DNA of 64,000 nucleotides from positions 19,647 to 83,646 of the forward strand of contig JAIKXM010000026.1 of NCBI GenBank assembly GCA_024684085.1, in the 5' to 3' direction. Shown here in pieces: positions 8,646-17,963 of this stretch (position 1 is its first letter; every line of letters starts with the position of its first letter). The notes below the pieces were generated by a model. The model searched no databases, had not been told where the DNA came from, and saw nothing but the letters and a program-made list of their open reading frames with translations. A program made the position numbers and the translations under genes. Origin of the DNA: Lachnospiraceae bacterium (GTDB lineage: Bacteria > Bacillota > Clostridia > Lachnospirales > Lachnospiraceae).

Positions 8646-9671
8646 ATGGGAATCCATGGAGGCGATATCATTGGCAGGAATATCGATATGGACTTTTCGG
8701 TCAATCTTAATCCTCTGGGCATGCCTGAGGCTCTTAGGCAGGCACTTACGGATGCCGTGGATAAGTGCTGTATTTATCCCGATATCAGCTCAAGTTTTCT
8801 TCGTCGGAAAACGGCACTCCGCCGGGATCTTGCCGAAGAGGATGTTCTTGCAGGAAGCGGAGCATCGGAGATCTTAATGGCTATCGTTCATGCCATTCAT
8901 CCGGCTAAGGTGCTTATACCCGTTCCTTCTTTCTATGGGTATGAATATGTAGCCGATGCCGCAGGGGCTGATAAGATATTCCATGTAATGAAGGCGGATG
9001 AATATGAACCTGATGAGGGACTTATGGATTCCATAAGCGATGATGTGGATCTTATCTTTTTGGCTAATCCCAATAATCCTACGGGTAAGCTGATCGACAG
9101 GAGTTATATGATAGATCTTCTTAAGAAGTGTCGTGATAAGAAGATAAGGGTTGTACTGGATGAGTGCTTCATCGATTTCTGCGGTGAAGATCATTCCATG
9201 ACAGATCTTGTCAGGGAATATGATAATCTTCTGGTCGTACGCGCCTACACCAAGATCTTCGCGATCCCCGGAGTAAGGCTTGGCTTCTTAATATGTACGG
9301 ACAGAGAGCTGAATAAACAGATAGCGAAACAGTTGCCCGAATGGAATGTGTCGACCTTCGCTCAGGCGGCAGGAGTAGTATGTGCAGATGAGCAGGGGTA
9401 TATATTCAAGACTGTTGAATATGTTAAGAACGAACGAGAGTATATGTCGGGGCGTTTGCGTGAAATGGGAGTCTGGGTATGTTCCGGTGAGGCTGATTTT
9501 CTGCTGATAAAGTGTGATATCCCTTTATATGACCTGCTGCTTAAGAGAGGGATACTGATACGGGATTGCGAGAATTACAGAGGACTTACCCGTGGGTACT
9601 ATCGGATCGGGATAAGGACCCGTGAAGAGAATGACAGATTATTGAAAGTGATGGGTGAATATCTTGGCTGA
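8646..9671 (+). CDS. cobD: Threonine-phosphate decarboxylase / HisC-like aminotransferase (CobD)
   Basis: A fold-type I PLP enzyme of 341 residues. It begins MGIHGGDI, has LIFLANPNNPTGKL and the PLP lysine Lys203 in RAYTKIFAIPGVRLGF. CobD decarboxylates L-threonine phosphate to aminopropanol phosphate, the substrate of CbiB encoded directly upstream, which decides the assignment over HisC. An ATG at 8637 abuts the AGGGGG ribosome site, so the next in-frame ATG (8646), 9 bases from it, is the better start. The end overlaps cbiC. Confidence 0.9.
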   Translation: MGIHGGDIIGRNIDMDFSVNLNPLGMPEALRQALTDAVDKCCIYPDISSSFLRRKTALRRDLAEEDVLAGSGASEILMAIVHAIHPAKVLIPVPSFYGYEYVADAAGADKIFHVMKADEYEPDEGLMDSISDDVDLIFLANPNNPTGKLIDRSYMIDLLKKCRDKKIRVVLDECFIDFCGEDHSMTDLVREYDNLLVVRAYTKIFAIPGVRLGFLICTDRELNKQIAKQLPEWNVSTFAQAAGVVCADEQGYIFKTVEYVKNEREYMSGRLREMGVWVCSGEADFLLIKCDIPLYDLLLKRGILIRDCENYRGLTRGYYRIGIRTREENDRLLKVMGEYLG

Positions 9672-10296
9672 ACATGAATGTCTGAGACCTGAAGAGATCG
9701 AGAAGAGAAGCTTCGAGATCATAACCGAAGAACTGAATAGGCTTAAGATCAGCCTGCCTGAGGAAGAGGCTCCTGTCACAAAACGAGTGATACATACGAG
9801 TGCTGACTTTGATTATGTCGAGACTCTTAAGTATTCTGAGAATGCAGTTAAGATAGCAAGGGAGCTTATCGCAAACGGAGCGGATATAGTCACGGATACC
9901 AATATGGCACTGGCGGGTATCAATAAGAAGAGGCTGGCGCGTTACGGTGGTAAGGTTCACTGCTTCATGGCGGATGAAGATGTTGCCAAAGAGGCCGCTT
10001 CAAGAGGGGTCACAAGAGCTACTGTGAGCATGGAAAAAGCGATGGCGATTAAAGTGCCGGTTATTTTTGCGATAGGGAATGCTCCGACGGCTCTTATCAG
10101 ACTGAATGAGATGATAGGATCGGGCGAATGGAGGCCGGCGTTTATAATAGGGGTTCCGGTCGGATTCGTTAATGTGGAGTACGCCAAGGAACTCATCATG
10201 AAGACAGATGTTCCGTATATCGTGAATGCGGGCAGGAAGGGCGGCAGTAATATCGCCGCTGCCATCTGCAATGCCCTGATATATGGCATGGAGTGA
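9655..10296 (+). CDS. cbiC: Cobalt-precorrin-8 methylmutase
   Basis: CbiC moves the C11 methyl group to C12, giving cobyrinic acid. His47 in RVIHTSADFDY corresponds to the catalytic histidine, and the typical DTNMALAGI and AIGNAPTAL segments follow; the end IVNAGRKGGSNIAAAICNAL is also typical. The 213-residue length fits. The start is uncertain: GTG 9655 and TTG 9664 are both possible and both overlap the end of cobD. Confidence 0.95.
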   Translation: MNILAEHECLRPEEIEKRSFEIITEELNRLKISLPEEEAPVTKRVIHTSADFDYVETLKYSENAVKIARELIANGADIVTDTNMALAGINKKRLARYGGKVHCFMADEDVAKEAASRGVTRATVSMEKAMAIKVPVIFAIGNAPTALIRLNEMIGSGEWRPAFIIGVPVGFVNVEYAKELIMKTDVPYIVNAGRKGGSNIAAAICNALIYGME

Positions 10297-10393
10297 TCGT
10301 GAGAGGCGTCGCTATGTAATGTATGAGACAGTAAAAACGGTATGTTATGAGGATTACAGGCTTCACTGTGAAGATTGGGAGTTATGACTTGGG

Positions 10394-11551
10394 ATGAGAT
10401 ATGGATTCACGACCGGAAGTTGTGCTGCGGCTGCTGCCAAGGCGGCGGCATATATGCTTCTTACCGGAACGAATAAGGAAGAGATAAGTATAGAGACACC
10501 TAACGGGATCTTATATAAGACTAAGATCCACGATATATGTAAGAGTGGTATGGAAGTAAGTTGTGCCGTGGAGAAGGACGGAGGGGACGATCCCGATGTT
10601 ACGACCGGTGCGATGATATGTGCGACTGTTTCGATAGTTGAAGACGAAGCAGGCGCTGCGGGCACGGATGGAGATGCCGATAAGAATACAAGTACCGGCA
10701 GGATAGTGATAGACGGCGGTGCCGGTGTCGGAAGGGTGACAAGACCGGGGCTTGATCAGCCTGTAGGCAATGCCGCCATCAATCATGTTCCGCGAGAGAT
10801 GATCGAGAGGGAAGTAAGACAGGTCTGCGAACTTACCGATTACAGAGGAGATCTTAAGGTTGTGATATCCGTTCCCGAAGGTGAGGCGATTGCTGAGAAG
10901 ACCTTTAATCAGCGATTGGGAATAACCGGAGGCATCTCTATCTTAGGCACAAGCGGGATAGTGGAACCCATGAGTACAAGAGCCATTCTTGATACCATTA
11001 AGGTGGAACTCAGTCAGCGTAAGGCGCTGGGGTATGATCATGTAGTGATCTCTCCCGGTAATTACGGTCGTGATCATATGCAGAAGACATACGGTTACGA
11101 TCTGGACAGAAGTGTGAAGTGCAGCAATTTTATCGGAGATACTCTGGATATGGCTGTGGAGATAGGCTTTGGCAGGCTGTTGTTGACAGGCCATATCGGG
11201 AAGCTCATTAAGGTTGTGGGCGGTATGATGAATACACATTCCGCGGAAGGCGATTGCAGAATGGAGATACTTGCCGCTCTGTCGGTAAGAGCAGGAATTG
11301 ACATAGATAAGATCAGGGCGATACTTGACTGTCTGACAACCGAAGAAGCTCTGCGGATCATACGCGATGAAGGCAGGTTAAAGACAGTAATGGATATGGC
11401 GATGGATAAGATCTGTTATTATCTTGATAAGAGAGTGAAAGGTAGACTTCAGATCGATTGCATCATGTATTCCAATGAATTTGGAGAACTGGCGGTAAGC
11501 AAGGGGGTAGAGGAATGGTCAATTTTGTTGGCGCAGGAACAGGAGCTGTAG
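10394..11551 (+). CDS. cbiD: Cobalt-precorrin-5B C1-methyltransferase
   Basis: CbiD methylates C1 in the anaerobic pathway and has its own fold. The family start MRYGFTTGSCAAAAAKAA is clear, as are GGDDPDVTTGA and NYGRDHMQ. The 385 residues match the family. It follows a 97 bp gap without visible structure apart from a short CTTCACTGTGAAG hairpin, and overlaps cbiF by 37 bases. Presence of cbiD with cbiG supports the cobalt-early route. Confidence 0.96.
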   Translation: MRYGFTTGSCAAAAAKAAAYMLLTGTNKEEISIETPNGILYKTKIHDICKSGMEVSCAVEKDGGDDPDVTTGAMICATVSIVEDEAGAAGTDGDADKNTSTGRIVIDGGAGVGRVTRPGLDQPVGNAAINHVPREMIEREVRQVCELTDYRGDLKVVISVPEGEAIAEKTFNQRLGITGGISILGTSGIVEPMSTRAILDTIKVELSQRKALGYDHVVISPGNYGRDHMQKTYGYDLDRSVKCSNFIGDTLDMAVEIGFGRLLLTGHIGKLIKVVGGMMNTHSAEGDCRMEILAALSVRAGIDIDKIRAILDCLTTEEALRIIRDEGRLKTVMDMAMDKICYYLDKRVKGRLQIDCIMYSNEFGELAVSKGVEEWSILLAQEQEL

Positions 11552-12279
11552 ATCTTATCACCGTAAGAGGTAAGGATCTTCTTGAAAAAGCAGATGTGGT
11601 TATATATGCAGGCTCGCTTGTTAATCCCGAACTCCTCCGGTTCGCAAAAAAGGAATGTGAGATCCATAACAGTGCTTTACTAACCCTTGATGAAGTGATC
11701 GATATTATCAGGAAGGCCGAGTCAGAAGGGAAGAATACGGTCAGACTGCATACGGGAGACCCAAGTGTCTACGGTGCGGTAAGAGAGCAGATGGATATAT
11801 TGGATGAACTTGGGATAGAGTATGAGAGTTGCCCGGGGGTGAGTGCGTGCTTCGGGGCGGCTGCGTCGCTTAACCTTGAGTATACTCTGCCCGATATATC
11901 TCAGACGCTTATCATCACAAGGATGGAAGGAAGAACTCCGGTTCCCGCAAAAGAGAGTATTGAGAGTCTTGCCTCACACAGGGCGTCGATGTGCATATAT
12001 TTAAGTACAGGGATGCTCGAAGAATTGAGCAGGCGTCTTATCGCAGGCGGGTATGATAAGGAAACTCCGGCTGCGCTGTGTTATAAGGCGACTTGGCCCG
12101 AGGAGGAATCTTATATCTGTACTGTAGGAACTATTGCAGATACCGCTAAAGAGCACGGGATCAGCAAAACGGCTCTGGTGGTCGTGGGAGATGTTATTGC
12201 GCATAACGGTTATCAGAGATCAAGACTGTATGCACCGGATTTTTCAACGGAGTACAGGCAGGGGATAACGGACAGATGA
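11515..12279 (+). CDS. cbiF: Cobalt-precorrin-4 C11-methyltransferase
   Basis: A tetrapyrrole methylase-fold enzyme of 254 residues that uses SAM. Motifs are VGAGTGAVDLITVRG at the N-terminus, GDPSVYGAVREQ, and PGVSACFGAAA. LTLDEVIDIIRKAESEG-like spacing and the overall order fit CbiF/CobM rather than CbiH. A strong ribosome site (GGGGGTAGAGGA) lies inside the end of cbiD. The stop overlaps the cbiG start by four bases (ATGA). Confidence 0.94.
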   Translation: MVNFVGAGTGAVDLITVRGKDLLEKADVVIYAGSLVNPELLRFAKKECEIHNSALLTLDEVIDIIRKAESEGKNTVRLHTGDPSVYGAVREQMDILDELGIEYESCPGVSACFGAAASLNLEYTLPDISQTLIITRMEGRTPVPAKESIESLASHRASMCIYLSTGMLEELSRRLIAGGYDKETPAALCYKATWPEEESYICTVGTIADTAKEHGISKTALVVVGDVIAHNGYQRSRLYAPDFSTEYRQGITDR

Positions 12280-13370
12280 ACCTAAGTATTATCAGTTTTA
12301 CGGAAAAAGGAAGGCGGCTCTCTGAGAGGACAGCCCATGAATACAGTAAGCACTCATGCGACCTGTCATCCTGTATGGAAGTGAAGCAGTTCGTGAAGAG
12401 TTCAAAGACTGCACCGGCTGAGGGACAGGAAGTATGGGACGACGATATCGCAAGCTGGGCGTACGGGCAGATGGAGGCAGGTAATATACTGTTGTTCATA
12501 GGAGCCTGCGGGATAGCGGTAAGAGCGATCGCGCCCTTTATTAAAGATAAGACTTCGGACAGTCCTGTTCTTGTCATGGATGAAGACGGTCGTTATATCA
12601 TTCCCATTCTGTCGGGACATATCGGTGGTGCCAATGAGCTCGCTGTGACGATTGGCGCTTATATAGGAGCGATCCCGGTCATAACTACTGCGACGGATCT
12701 AAGGGGAAGTTTCGCTGTAGATATATTCGCTAAGCGAAACGGACTAAAGATATTCAATAAAGAAGGCATAGCCGCAGTATCGTCCAAGGTACTTGCGGGA
12801 GAAGCGATAACCATAAGTATTGACGGGGATAACAGTGGATGTATCGATCCGTTAATGAAGAAAGAGACCGGTGATGACATCAGACTGATCCCATATCCGC
12901 CTGAGGATGAGGTTGATATACTGATCACCTCCGGGATCCCTAAGTGCAGTTACGGCATATGGCTCATCCCTTGTGAATATGTGATTGGAATGGGATGCAG
13001 GAAGGATAAAGATCCGGCGGAAGTCGAAGCCTTTATTGAGGAAATGCTTAATAAGTTCGGGATCCGTATGGATGCGGTATATGCCCTTGCGTCCATAGAT
13101 AAGAAGAAGGACGAAGAGGCTTTTGTAAGTTGGAGCAGGAAGAATGATATCCCGTTTGTGACATATTCTGCCGGGAGACTCGGCAGTCTTACGGGGGACT
13201 TTAGATCATCCGAATTCGTGATGGAGCAGGTCGGAGTTGATAATGTGTGCGAGAGAGCAGCTCTGGCCGGTTGCGAAGGAAATGGAAGTATTTTTTGCAA
13301 TAAGACAGCACGGGATGGGATGACGATAGCTATAGCTAAAAGAGAGTGGAGAGTTACATTTGATGAATAA
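12276..13370 (+). CDS. cbiG: Cobalt-precorrin-5A hydrolase
   Basis: CbiG opens the delta-lactone of cobalt-precorrin-5A and releases acetaldehyde, a step unique to the anaerobic pathway. The 364 residues comprise an N-terminal domain with FIGACGIAVRAIAPFIKDK and DSPVLVMDEDG, then GHIGGANELA, and a C-terminal domain with GMGCRKDKDPAEVEAFIEE and VTYSAGRLG. It is coupled to cbiF (ATGA) and overlaps cbiH. Confidence 0.95.
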   Translation: MNLSIISFTEKGRRLSERTAHEYSKHSCDLSSCMEVKQFVKSSKTAPAEGQEVWDDDIASWAYGQMEAGNILLFIGACGIAVRAIAPFIKDKTSDSPVLVMDEDGRYIIPILSGHIGGANELAVTIGAYIGAIPVITTATDLRGSFAVDIFAKRNGLKIFNKEGIAAVSSKVLAGEAITISIDGDNSGCIDPLMKKETGDDIRLIPYPPEDEVDILITSGIPKCSYGIWLIPCEYVIGMGCRKDKDPAEVEAFIEEMLNKFGIRMDAVYALASIDKKKDEEAFVSWSRKNDIPFVTYSAGRLGSLTGDFRSSEFVMEQVGVDNVCERAALAGCEGNGSIFCNKTARDGMTIAIAKREWRVTFDE

Positions 13371-14124
13371 CAGGATATATGTTGTCGGGATGGGACCCGG
13401 CAGAGAGGATATGATGACGGCGGAGGCTGTTTCCGCGCTTTCAGGCGCGGATGTTATCGTGGGTTACACCCTGTATGTCTCACTTCTGAGTGAGCGATTC
13501 GCGGATAAAGAGATTCTGTCTACACCCATGAAGCAGGAGACGGAGAGGTGCAGACTCTGCTTCGAGGAAGCGGATAAGGGTAGAACAGTGGCGCTTATAT
13601 GCAGCGGTGACGCCGGCGTATACGGACTTGCGTCGCTTATGCTTGAGATGGGCAAGGATCATCCTGAGACGGAGATCATCGTTATTCCCGGGATCACAGC
13701 GGCCGTCAGCGGAGCGGCAGTCCTTGGTGCGCCTCTTAATCATGACTTCTGTGTCATAAGTCTGAGCGATCTGTTGACGCCGTGGGAGAAGATCGAGAAG
13801 AGACTTGTGGCAGCAGCTGAAGGAGACTTCGCCATTGCAATCTATAATCCTTCGAGCCATAAACGCAAGGATCACTTGAGAAGAGCCTGCGACATCCTGC
13901 TTAAGACGATCGAGGGGGAACGTGCCTGCGGATATGTTGAGAACATCGGCAGGGAAGGAACGGTGGCCGTCACCTGCACGCTTAATGAATTAAGAGATTC
14001 CGAAGTCAATATGTTCACAACGGTCTTTATAGGTAATTCGGGATCGGAGATAATTAACGGCAAGTTAGTAACTAAACGAGGTTATAAGATTGAAAAAGAT
14101 ACTGCTATTTGCGGGAACAACTGA
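13363..14124 (+). CDS. cbiH: Cobalt-precorrin-3 C17-methyltransferase (CbiH/CobJ)
   Basis: A SAM-dependent tetrapyrrole methylase that catalyses ring contraction and C17 methylation. Motifs YVVGMGPGREDMMTAEA at the N-terminus, CSGDAGVYGLASL and PGITAAVSGAAVLGAPL are typical, and AIYNPSSHKRKDHL identifies the CbiH/CobJ branch. ATG 13363 is preferred to TTG 13360. It overlaps both neighbours by a few to 35 bases, so the whole run is one translationally coupled set. Confidence 0.95.
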   Translation: MNNRIYVVGMGPGREDMMTAEAVSALSGADVIVGYTLYVSLLSERFADKEILSTPMKQETERCRLCFEEADKGRTVALICSGDAGVYGLASLMLEMGKDHPETEIIVIPGITAAVSGAAVLGAPLNHDFCVISLSDLLTPWEKIEKRLVAAAEGDFAIAIYNPSSHKRKDHLRRACDILLKTIEGERACGYVENIGREGTVAVTCTLNELRDSEVNMFTTVFIGNSGSEIINGKLVTKRGYKIEKDTAICGNN

Positions 14125-16147
14125 AGGAAGAGAATTGTCAGAGCGCCTGTCATCATTAGGCCTAGAGCATACGGTCAGCGTTGCTACAGAATATGGTGAG
14201 ATAGTTCTGAAAGAGGATAGCTTTTCTCATATACATAAGGGCAGGATGGACTGTGAAGAGATAAAGAGGTTTATCGTTGAGGGTGATTATGCGGTTGTTG
14301 TTGATGCTACTCATCCATACGCCAGGATCGTGACTGATAATATCCTTAAGGCTTCGTCCGAGGCGGGTATATTGTATCTGCGTCTTAAGCGTGATTCCGG
14401 TGAGGATTACAGTTATGACGGAATGTCATACTATGATGATAACGGATCCTGCGCTAAGGCACTTATGAATACCGAGGGCAATATCCTGCTTACAACCGGC
14501 AGTAAGGAACTGGAGGTATATTGCAGGTATGAAGGGCTTAAAGACAGACTGTTCGTAAGGGTTCTCCCGAGTAAAGAGAGTCTTGATATCTGTGCTTCGC
14601 ATGGCATTAAGGGCAGACAGATTCTGGCACTTCAAGGCCCGTTTACCAAAGAGATGAATGAAGCCATGATCCGCCAGTATGATATCCGGCATCTTGTGAC
14701 CAAGAAGAGCGGAATTAACGGCGGTTACGGAGAGAAGGTTAATGCGGCTATATCGGCCGGAATAAGTATTCACGTTATCGACAGGGAAGATGAAGATAAC
14801 GGTTTATCTTTTGAAGAAGTCTGCCGTAAGATTGAAGGATTGTGTGATGCCTGTGACTCTGAAGCACCCGGGACAGCGGATGTATATGACATGCGTGTCA
14901 TATTGGCAGGCGTCGGAATGGGTTCGAAGGATAATCTGACCTGCGAGGTTCAGAGGGCTATCGCAGAGGCTGATATCATTCTTGGGGCCGGACGTATGAT
15001 AGAAGAGTATGAGGCTCGTGTTGAGAGAAAAGCCCTGTACAAAGCAGAAGACATAGTCCCTTATCTTTGTGATCTTCAGGCGAACGATAAAGAGGGGAAG
15101 ATCAGGACAGTTGTGATACTGTTCTCCGGTGACAGTGGCTTCTACAGCGGTTGCCGTAATCTGAGTATGGCCTTACAACAGGAGACAGAAGCCGGAAGAC
15201 TGAGGGCGGATCTAAGGATCATGCCCGGTATATCATCAGTCTCATATCTGGCATCCAAAGTGGGTATCAGTTACGATGACGCTGCTATATGCAGCATTCA
15301 TGGTAAAAATACACCCAATCTGCCAAACAGGATAAGATCATCGCACAAGACATTCCTGCTTATGTCCGGTGTTGAAGATCTTAAACGGCTGGGAAGACTC
15401 CTTATTGATAATGGGATGAATACTTGCAGGATATGGGCAGGCTTCAGACTGTCATATCCCGATGAAAGAATAGAAGAACTAACGCCTGATGAGTGCATTA
15501 TGACAGAAGAGGACGGGTTATACACCTGCCTTATCATCAATCCGGAGCAAAAGACGCGTTTGCTTACTCACGGAACTGCGGATCAGGAGTTCATACGGGA
15601 TAAGGTTCCCATGACCAAGGAAGAGGTCAGGGATATCAGTATATGCAAGCTTAAGCTTAATGAAGGTTCGGTTCTGTATGATATAGGAAGCGGAACAGGG
15701 TCTGTTGCGATCGAAGCAGCCGCCCTTTCTGATAGTATAAAAGTGTACGCCATTGAGCGTAAGGAAGAAGCTCTTAAGCTGATCGAAGAGAACAGGCGTA
15801 AGTTCTCTCTTGATAATATAAGTATCATTACCGGAGTAGCACCTAATGCATTGGAGGGACTTCCTGTTCCTACACATGCATTTATAGGCGGAAGCGGTGG
15901 CAGGATGAGGGCTATACTTGACCATTTATATCAGATAAGTCCCGGTATCCGTGTTGTGATCAATGCCATCAGTATGGAGACTATATGCGAGCTTAAAGAG
16001 ATATTGTCATCTTACCCTGTAAGAAATGAAGATATAGTACAGGTACAGGTATCCAGAAGCCGGACGGCCGGAGATTATCATATAATGCAGGCCGAGAATC
16101 CGGTATGGATAGCTTCCTTTGATCTTGGAAAAGGAGAAGTAGTATGA
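14090..16147 (+). CDS. Fused cobalt-precorrin-6A reductase and precorrin-6Y methyltransferase/decarboxylase (CbiJ-CbiE-CbiT)
   Basis: One 685-residue frame carries three activities. Residues 1-260 are CbiJ/CobK (MKKILLFAGTTEGRELSERL, DATHPYA, TTGSKEL). Residue 268 begins CbiE (MRVILAGVGMGSKDNLT, SGDSGFYSG, PGISSVSYLASKVG), the C5 methyltransferase. Residues 508-685 are CbiT (DIGSGTGSVAIEA near 531, FIGGSGGRM), the C15 methyltransferase and C12 decarboxylase. CbiE-CbiT fusions are the common CobL; adding CbiJ in front is rarer. The start is TTG 14090, with ACGAGG upstream, and overlaps cbiH by 35 bases. No stop or frameshift lies between the domains. Confidence 0.93.
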   Translation: MKKILLFAGTTEGRELSERLSSLGLEHTVSVATEYGEIVLKEDSFSHIHKGRMDCEEIKRFIVEGDYAVVVDATHPYARIVTDNILKASSEAGILYLRLKRDSGEDYSYDGMSYYDDNGSCAKALMNTEGNILLTTGSKELEVYCRYEGLKDRLFVRVLPSKESLDICASHGIKGRQILALQGPFTKEMNEAMIRQYDIRHLVTKKSGINGGYGEKVNAAISAGISIHVIDREDEDNGLSFEEVCRKIEGLCDACDSEAPGTADVYDMRVILAGVGMGSKDNLTCEVQRAIAEADIILGAGRMIEEYEARVERKALYKAEDIVPYLCDLQANDKEGKIRTVVILFSGDSGFYSGCRNLSMALQQETEAGRLRADLRIMPGISSVSYLASKVGISYDDAAICSIHGKNTPNLPNRIRSSHKTFLLMSGVEDLKRLGRLLIDNGMNTCRIWAGFRLSYPDERIEELTPDECIMTEEDGLYTCLIINPEQKTRLLTHGTADQEFIRDKVPMTKEEVRDISICKLKLNEGSVLYDIGSGTGSVAIEAAALSDSIKVYAIERKEEALKLIEENRRKFSLDNISIITGVAPNALEGLPVPTHAFIGGSGGRMRAILDHLYQISPGIRVVINAISMETICELKEILSSYPVRNEDIVQVQVSRSRTAGDYHIMQAENPVWIASFDLGKGEVV

Positions 16148-17562
16148 AGTTAAATCGTGTGATGATCGCAGCTCCCCACAGCGGGAGCGGTAAGACTGCC
16201 ATCACGTGTGCTTTTTTGCAGATATTGAAGGATCGGGGTGTGGAAACTGCATCCTGCAAGTGCGGTCCCGATTATATAGATCCAATGTTTCATAAAGAGG
16301 TGCTGGGAGTACCGTCACGTAATCTCGATACTTATTTTAGCGGAGAAGAGATGACAAGGAGACTTCTTGTAAGAGACCGCAGAGAAGGTGACACGGTTGT
16401 CATTGAGGGCGTGATGGGACTCTTTGACGGTATCGGCGGTGTGAGTGAAGAGGGTTCATCGTATCACCTGGCAAAAGTTACGAAAACACCGATAATACTT
16501 GTGATAGATGCCAAGGGAATGGGACGTTCGCTCCTTCCTCTGATAGCAGGTTTTCTGTCATATGATCGTGAACATCTTATCAAAGGTGTTATCCTTAACA
16601 GAATATCTCCTGCTTTTTGTGAGAGGATAAAGCCGGTGATTGAAGAAGAACTGAAGGTTAAGGTCATCGGATGCATGCCGGAACTAAAGGATGTCGTGGT
16701 AGGGAGCAGACACCTTGGGCTTATGATGCCTGAGGAAATCGCTGATATCAGAGACCGTATAAGGAAGATGGCGACGGAGCTGGAGAAGTCTGTATCGGTA
16801 GAAGATATACTGAATATTGCAGAGAGTGCGGAGCCCGTTACCGGATTTAAGGAAGATGAGATCATCCATACCGAAGAGGAAAGGCCTCTTATAGCTGTGG
16901 CTAAGGATGAAGCCTTCTGCTTCCACTATGAAGATAATCTGAAGCTGCTCACGGATTGCGGTGCGAGATTAACCTACTTCTCACCGATACATGATCATGA
17001 ATTACCTAAGGGCTGTAAAGGTGTATTGCTTGGCGGAGGATATCCGGAATTGTATGCTCAGCAGTTAAGCGAGAACAAGTCGATGTTAAGATCTGTCAGA
17101 GAGGCCTTTGGGAGTATCCCGATGGTGGCCGAGTGCGGCGGCTTCATGTATCTGCATGATACGATAACAGATAAAGATGGCAACAGATATCCGATGGCCG
17201 GAGTAATACATGAGGACTGTTATTATACGGACAGGCTTGTACGATTCGGATATGTTGAAGTTAATGATAATGGCAGGTGTTTTTTAAAAAATGACACAAG
17301 TGTCAGAGGCCACGAGTTCCATTATTATGAAAGCGGTCTTGAGAACTATGACTGTACGGCAGTAAAACCGGGTACGGATAAGAGTTATTCATGTATTGTG
17401 GCAGGGGACGATCACTGGCTTGGATTCCCTCATCTGTATTATCCTTCCAATCCTGAGTTTGCGTTATCTTTTGTAAGAAAAGCAAGAGAGGCTATGGATC
17501 GGGAGTTATGTAAGAATTATTATCTGTTTGGCATAAACGGATGGATACGTGGACAGGAGTGA
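16144..17562 (+). CDS. cbiA: Cobyrinate a,c-diamide synthase
   Basis: CbiA amidates carboxylates a and c of cobyrinate with glutamine and ATP. The N-terminal domain starts with the P-loop APHSGSGKTA and includes KCGPDYIDPMFH; the C-terminal glutaminase domain has the nucleophile cysteine in VAECGGFMYL and a histidine in VRGHEFHYYE. The 472-residue length is normal. It overlaps the fused gene upstream by four bases. Being a relative of CobQ, it is told apart by its shorter length and the P-loop neighbourhood. Confidence 0.95.
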   Translation: MKLNRVMIAAPHSGSGKTAITCAFLQILKDRGVETASCKCGPDYIDPMFHKEVLGVPSRNLDTYFSGEEMTRRLLVRDRREGDTVVIEGVMGLFDGIGGVSEEGSSYHLAKVTKTPIILVIDAKGMGRSLLPLIAGFLSYDREHLIKGVILNRISPAFCERIKPVIEEELKVKVIGCMPELKDVVVGSRHLGLMMPEEIADIRDRIRKMATELEKSVSVEDILNIAESAEPVTGFKEDEIIHTEEERPLIAVAKDEAFCFHYEDNLKLLTDCGARLTYFSPIHDHELPKGCKGVLLGGGYPELYAQQLSENKSMLRSVREAFGSIPMVAECGGFMYLHDTITDKDGNRYPMAGVIHEDCYYTDRLVRFGYVEVNDNGRCFLKNDTSVRGHEFHYYESGLENYDCTAVKPGTDKSYSCIVAGDDHWLGFPHLYYPSNPEFALSFVRKAREAMDRELCKNYYLFGINGWIRGQE

Positions 17563-17568
17563 TCGGAT

Positions 17569-17850
17569 ATGGAGTATTCACATCGATTCTTTACGAACAA
17601 AGACTGTAAGTATTATCCCTGTCATAAGGGTGTGGAAGATTTTAATTGTCTTTTTTGTTATTGTCCGTTATATAATATAGATGACTGTCCGGGTAACCCT
17701 GTATTCAGGGAGAAGGATGAAGGAACGGTCAAGGTATGTACCGATTGCAGTTTCCCGCATCAAAAAGATAATTATGATAAGATAGTGGCGATACTGAAAG
17801 AGCATCGGGTGAAAAAAGCAACCGCCGGTTGCTCAAAAACGGATAATTGA
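17569..17850 (+). CDS. Cysteine-rich small domain protein of cobalamin loci
   Basis: A 93-residue protein with ten cysteines in paired patterns: CKYYPCHKG, NCLFCYCPLY, DDCPGNPVF, KVCTDCSFPH. This matches the cysteine-rich small domain family that often accompanies corrinoid genes in anaerobes. The pairs suggest a bound metal (zinc or iron-sulfur), but no reaction is known to me. It starts six bases after cbiA and closes the corrinoid run, so it is likely part of the operon. Confidence 0.82.
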   Translation: MEYSHRFFTNKDCKYYPCHKGVEDFNCLFCYCPLYNIDDCPGNPVFREKDEGTVKVCTDCSFPHQKDNYDKIVAILKEHRVKKATAGCSKTDN

Positions 17851-17884
17851 AAAGCACGGTTGGTTTTTATCGGTCAGACGGTCT

Positions 17885-17892
17885 GCTACAAT
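17885..17892 (+). promoter_or_regulatory. Extended -10 promoter before the XRE gene
   Basis: TGCTACAAT (TACAAT at 17887-17892) is preceded by no good -35 box, but the TGn extension makes a sigma-A type promoter plausible. The leader to the ATG at 17964 is about 65 nt. Confidence 0.4.
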
Positions 17893-17963
17893 ACGAATTG
17901 TGTTAGCGCACCGGGGGATTGGATAGGATCAATAGTGAGTAATATGAGGGGAGAGAGAATATC

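Noticed and set aside
10297..10393. Cobalamin riboswitch inside the corrinoid operon
   Set aside because: Only a short CTTCACTGTGAAG hairpin is present; no B12-box or receptor-like core was found here or in other gaps of the locus.
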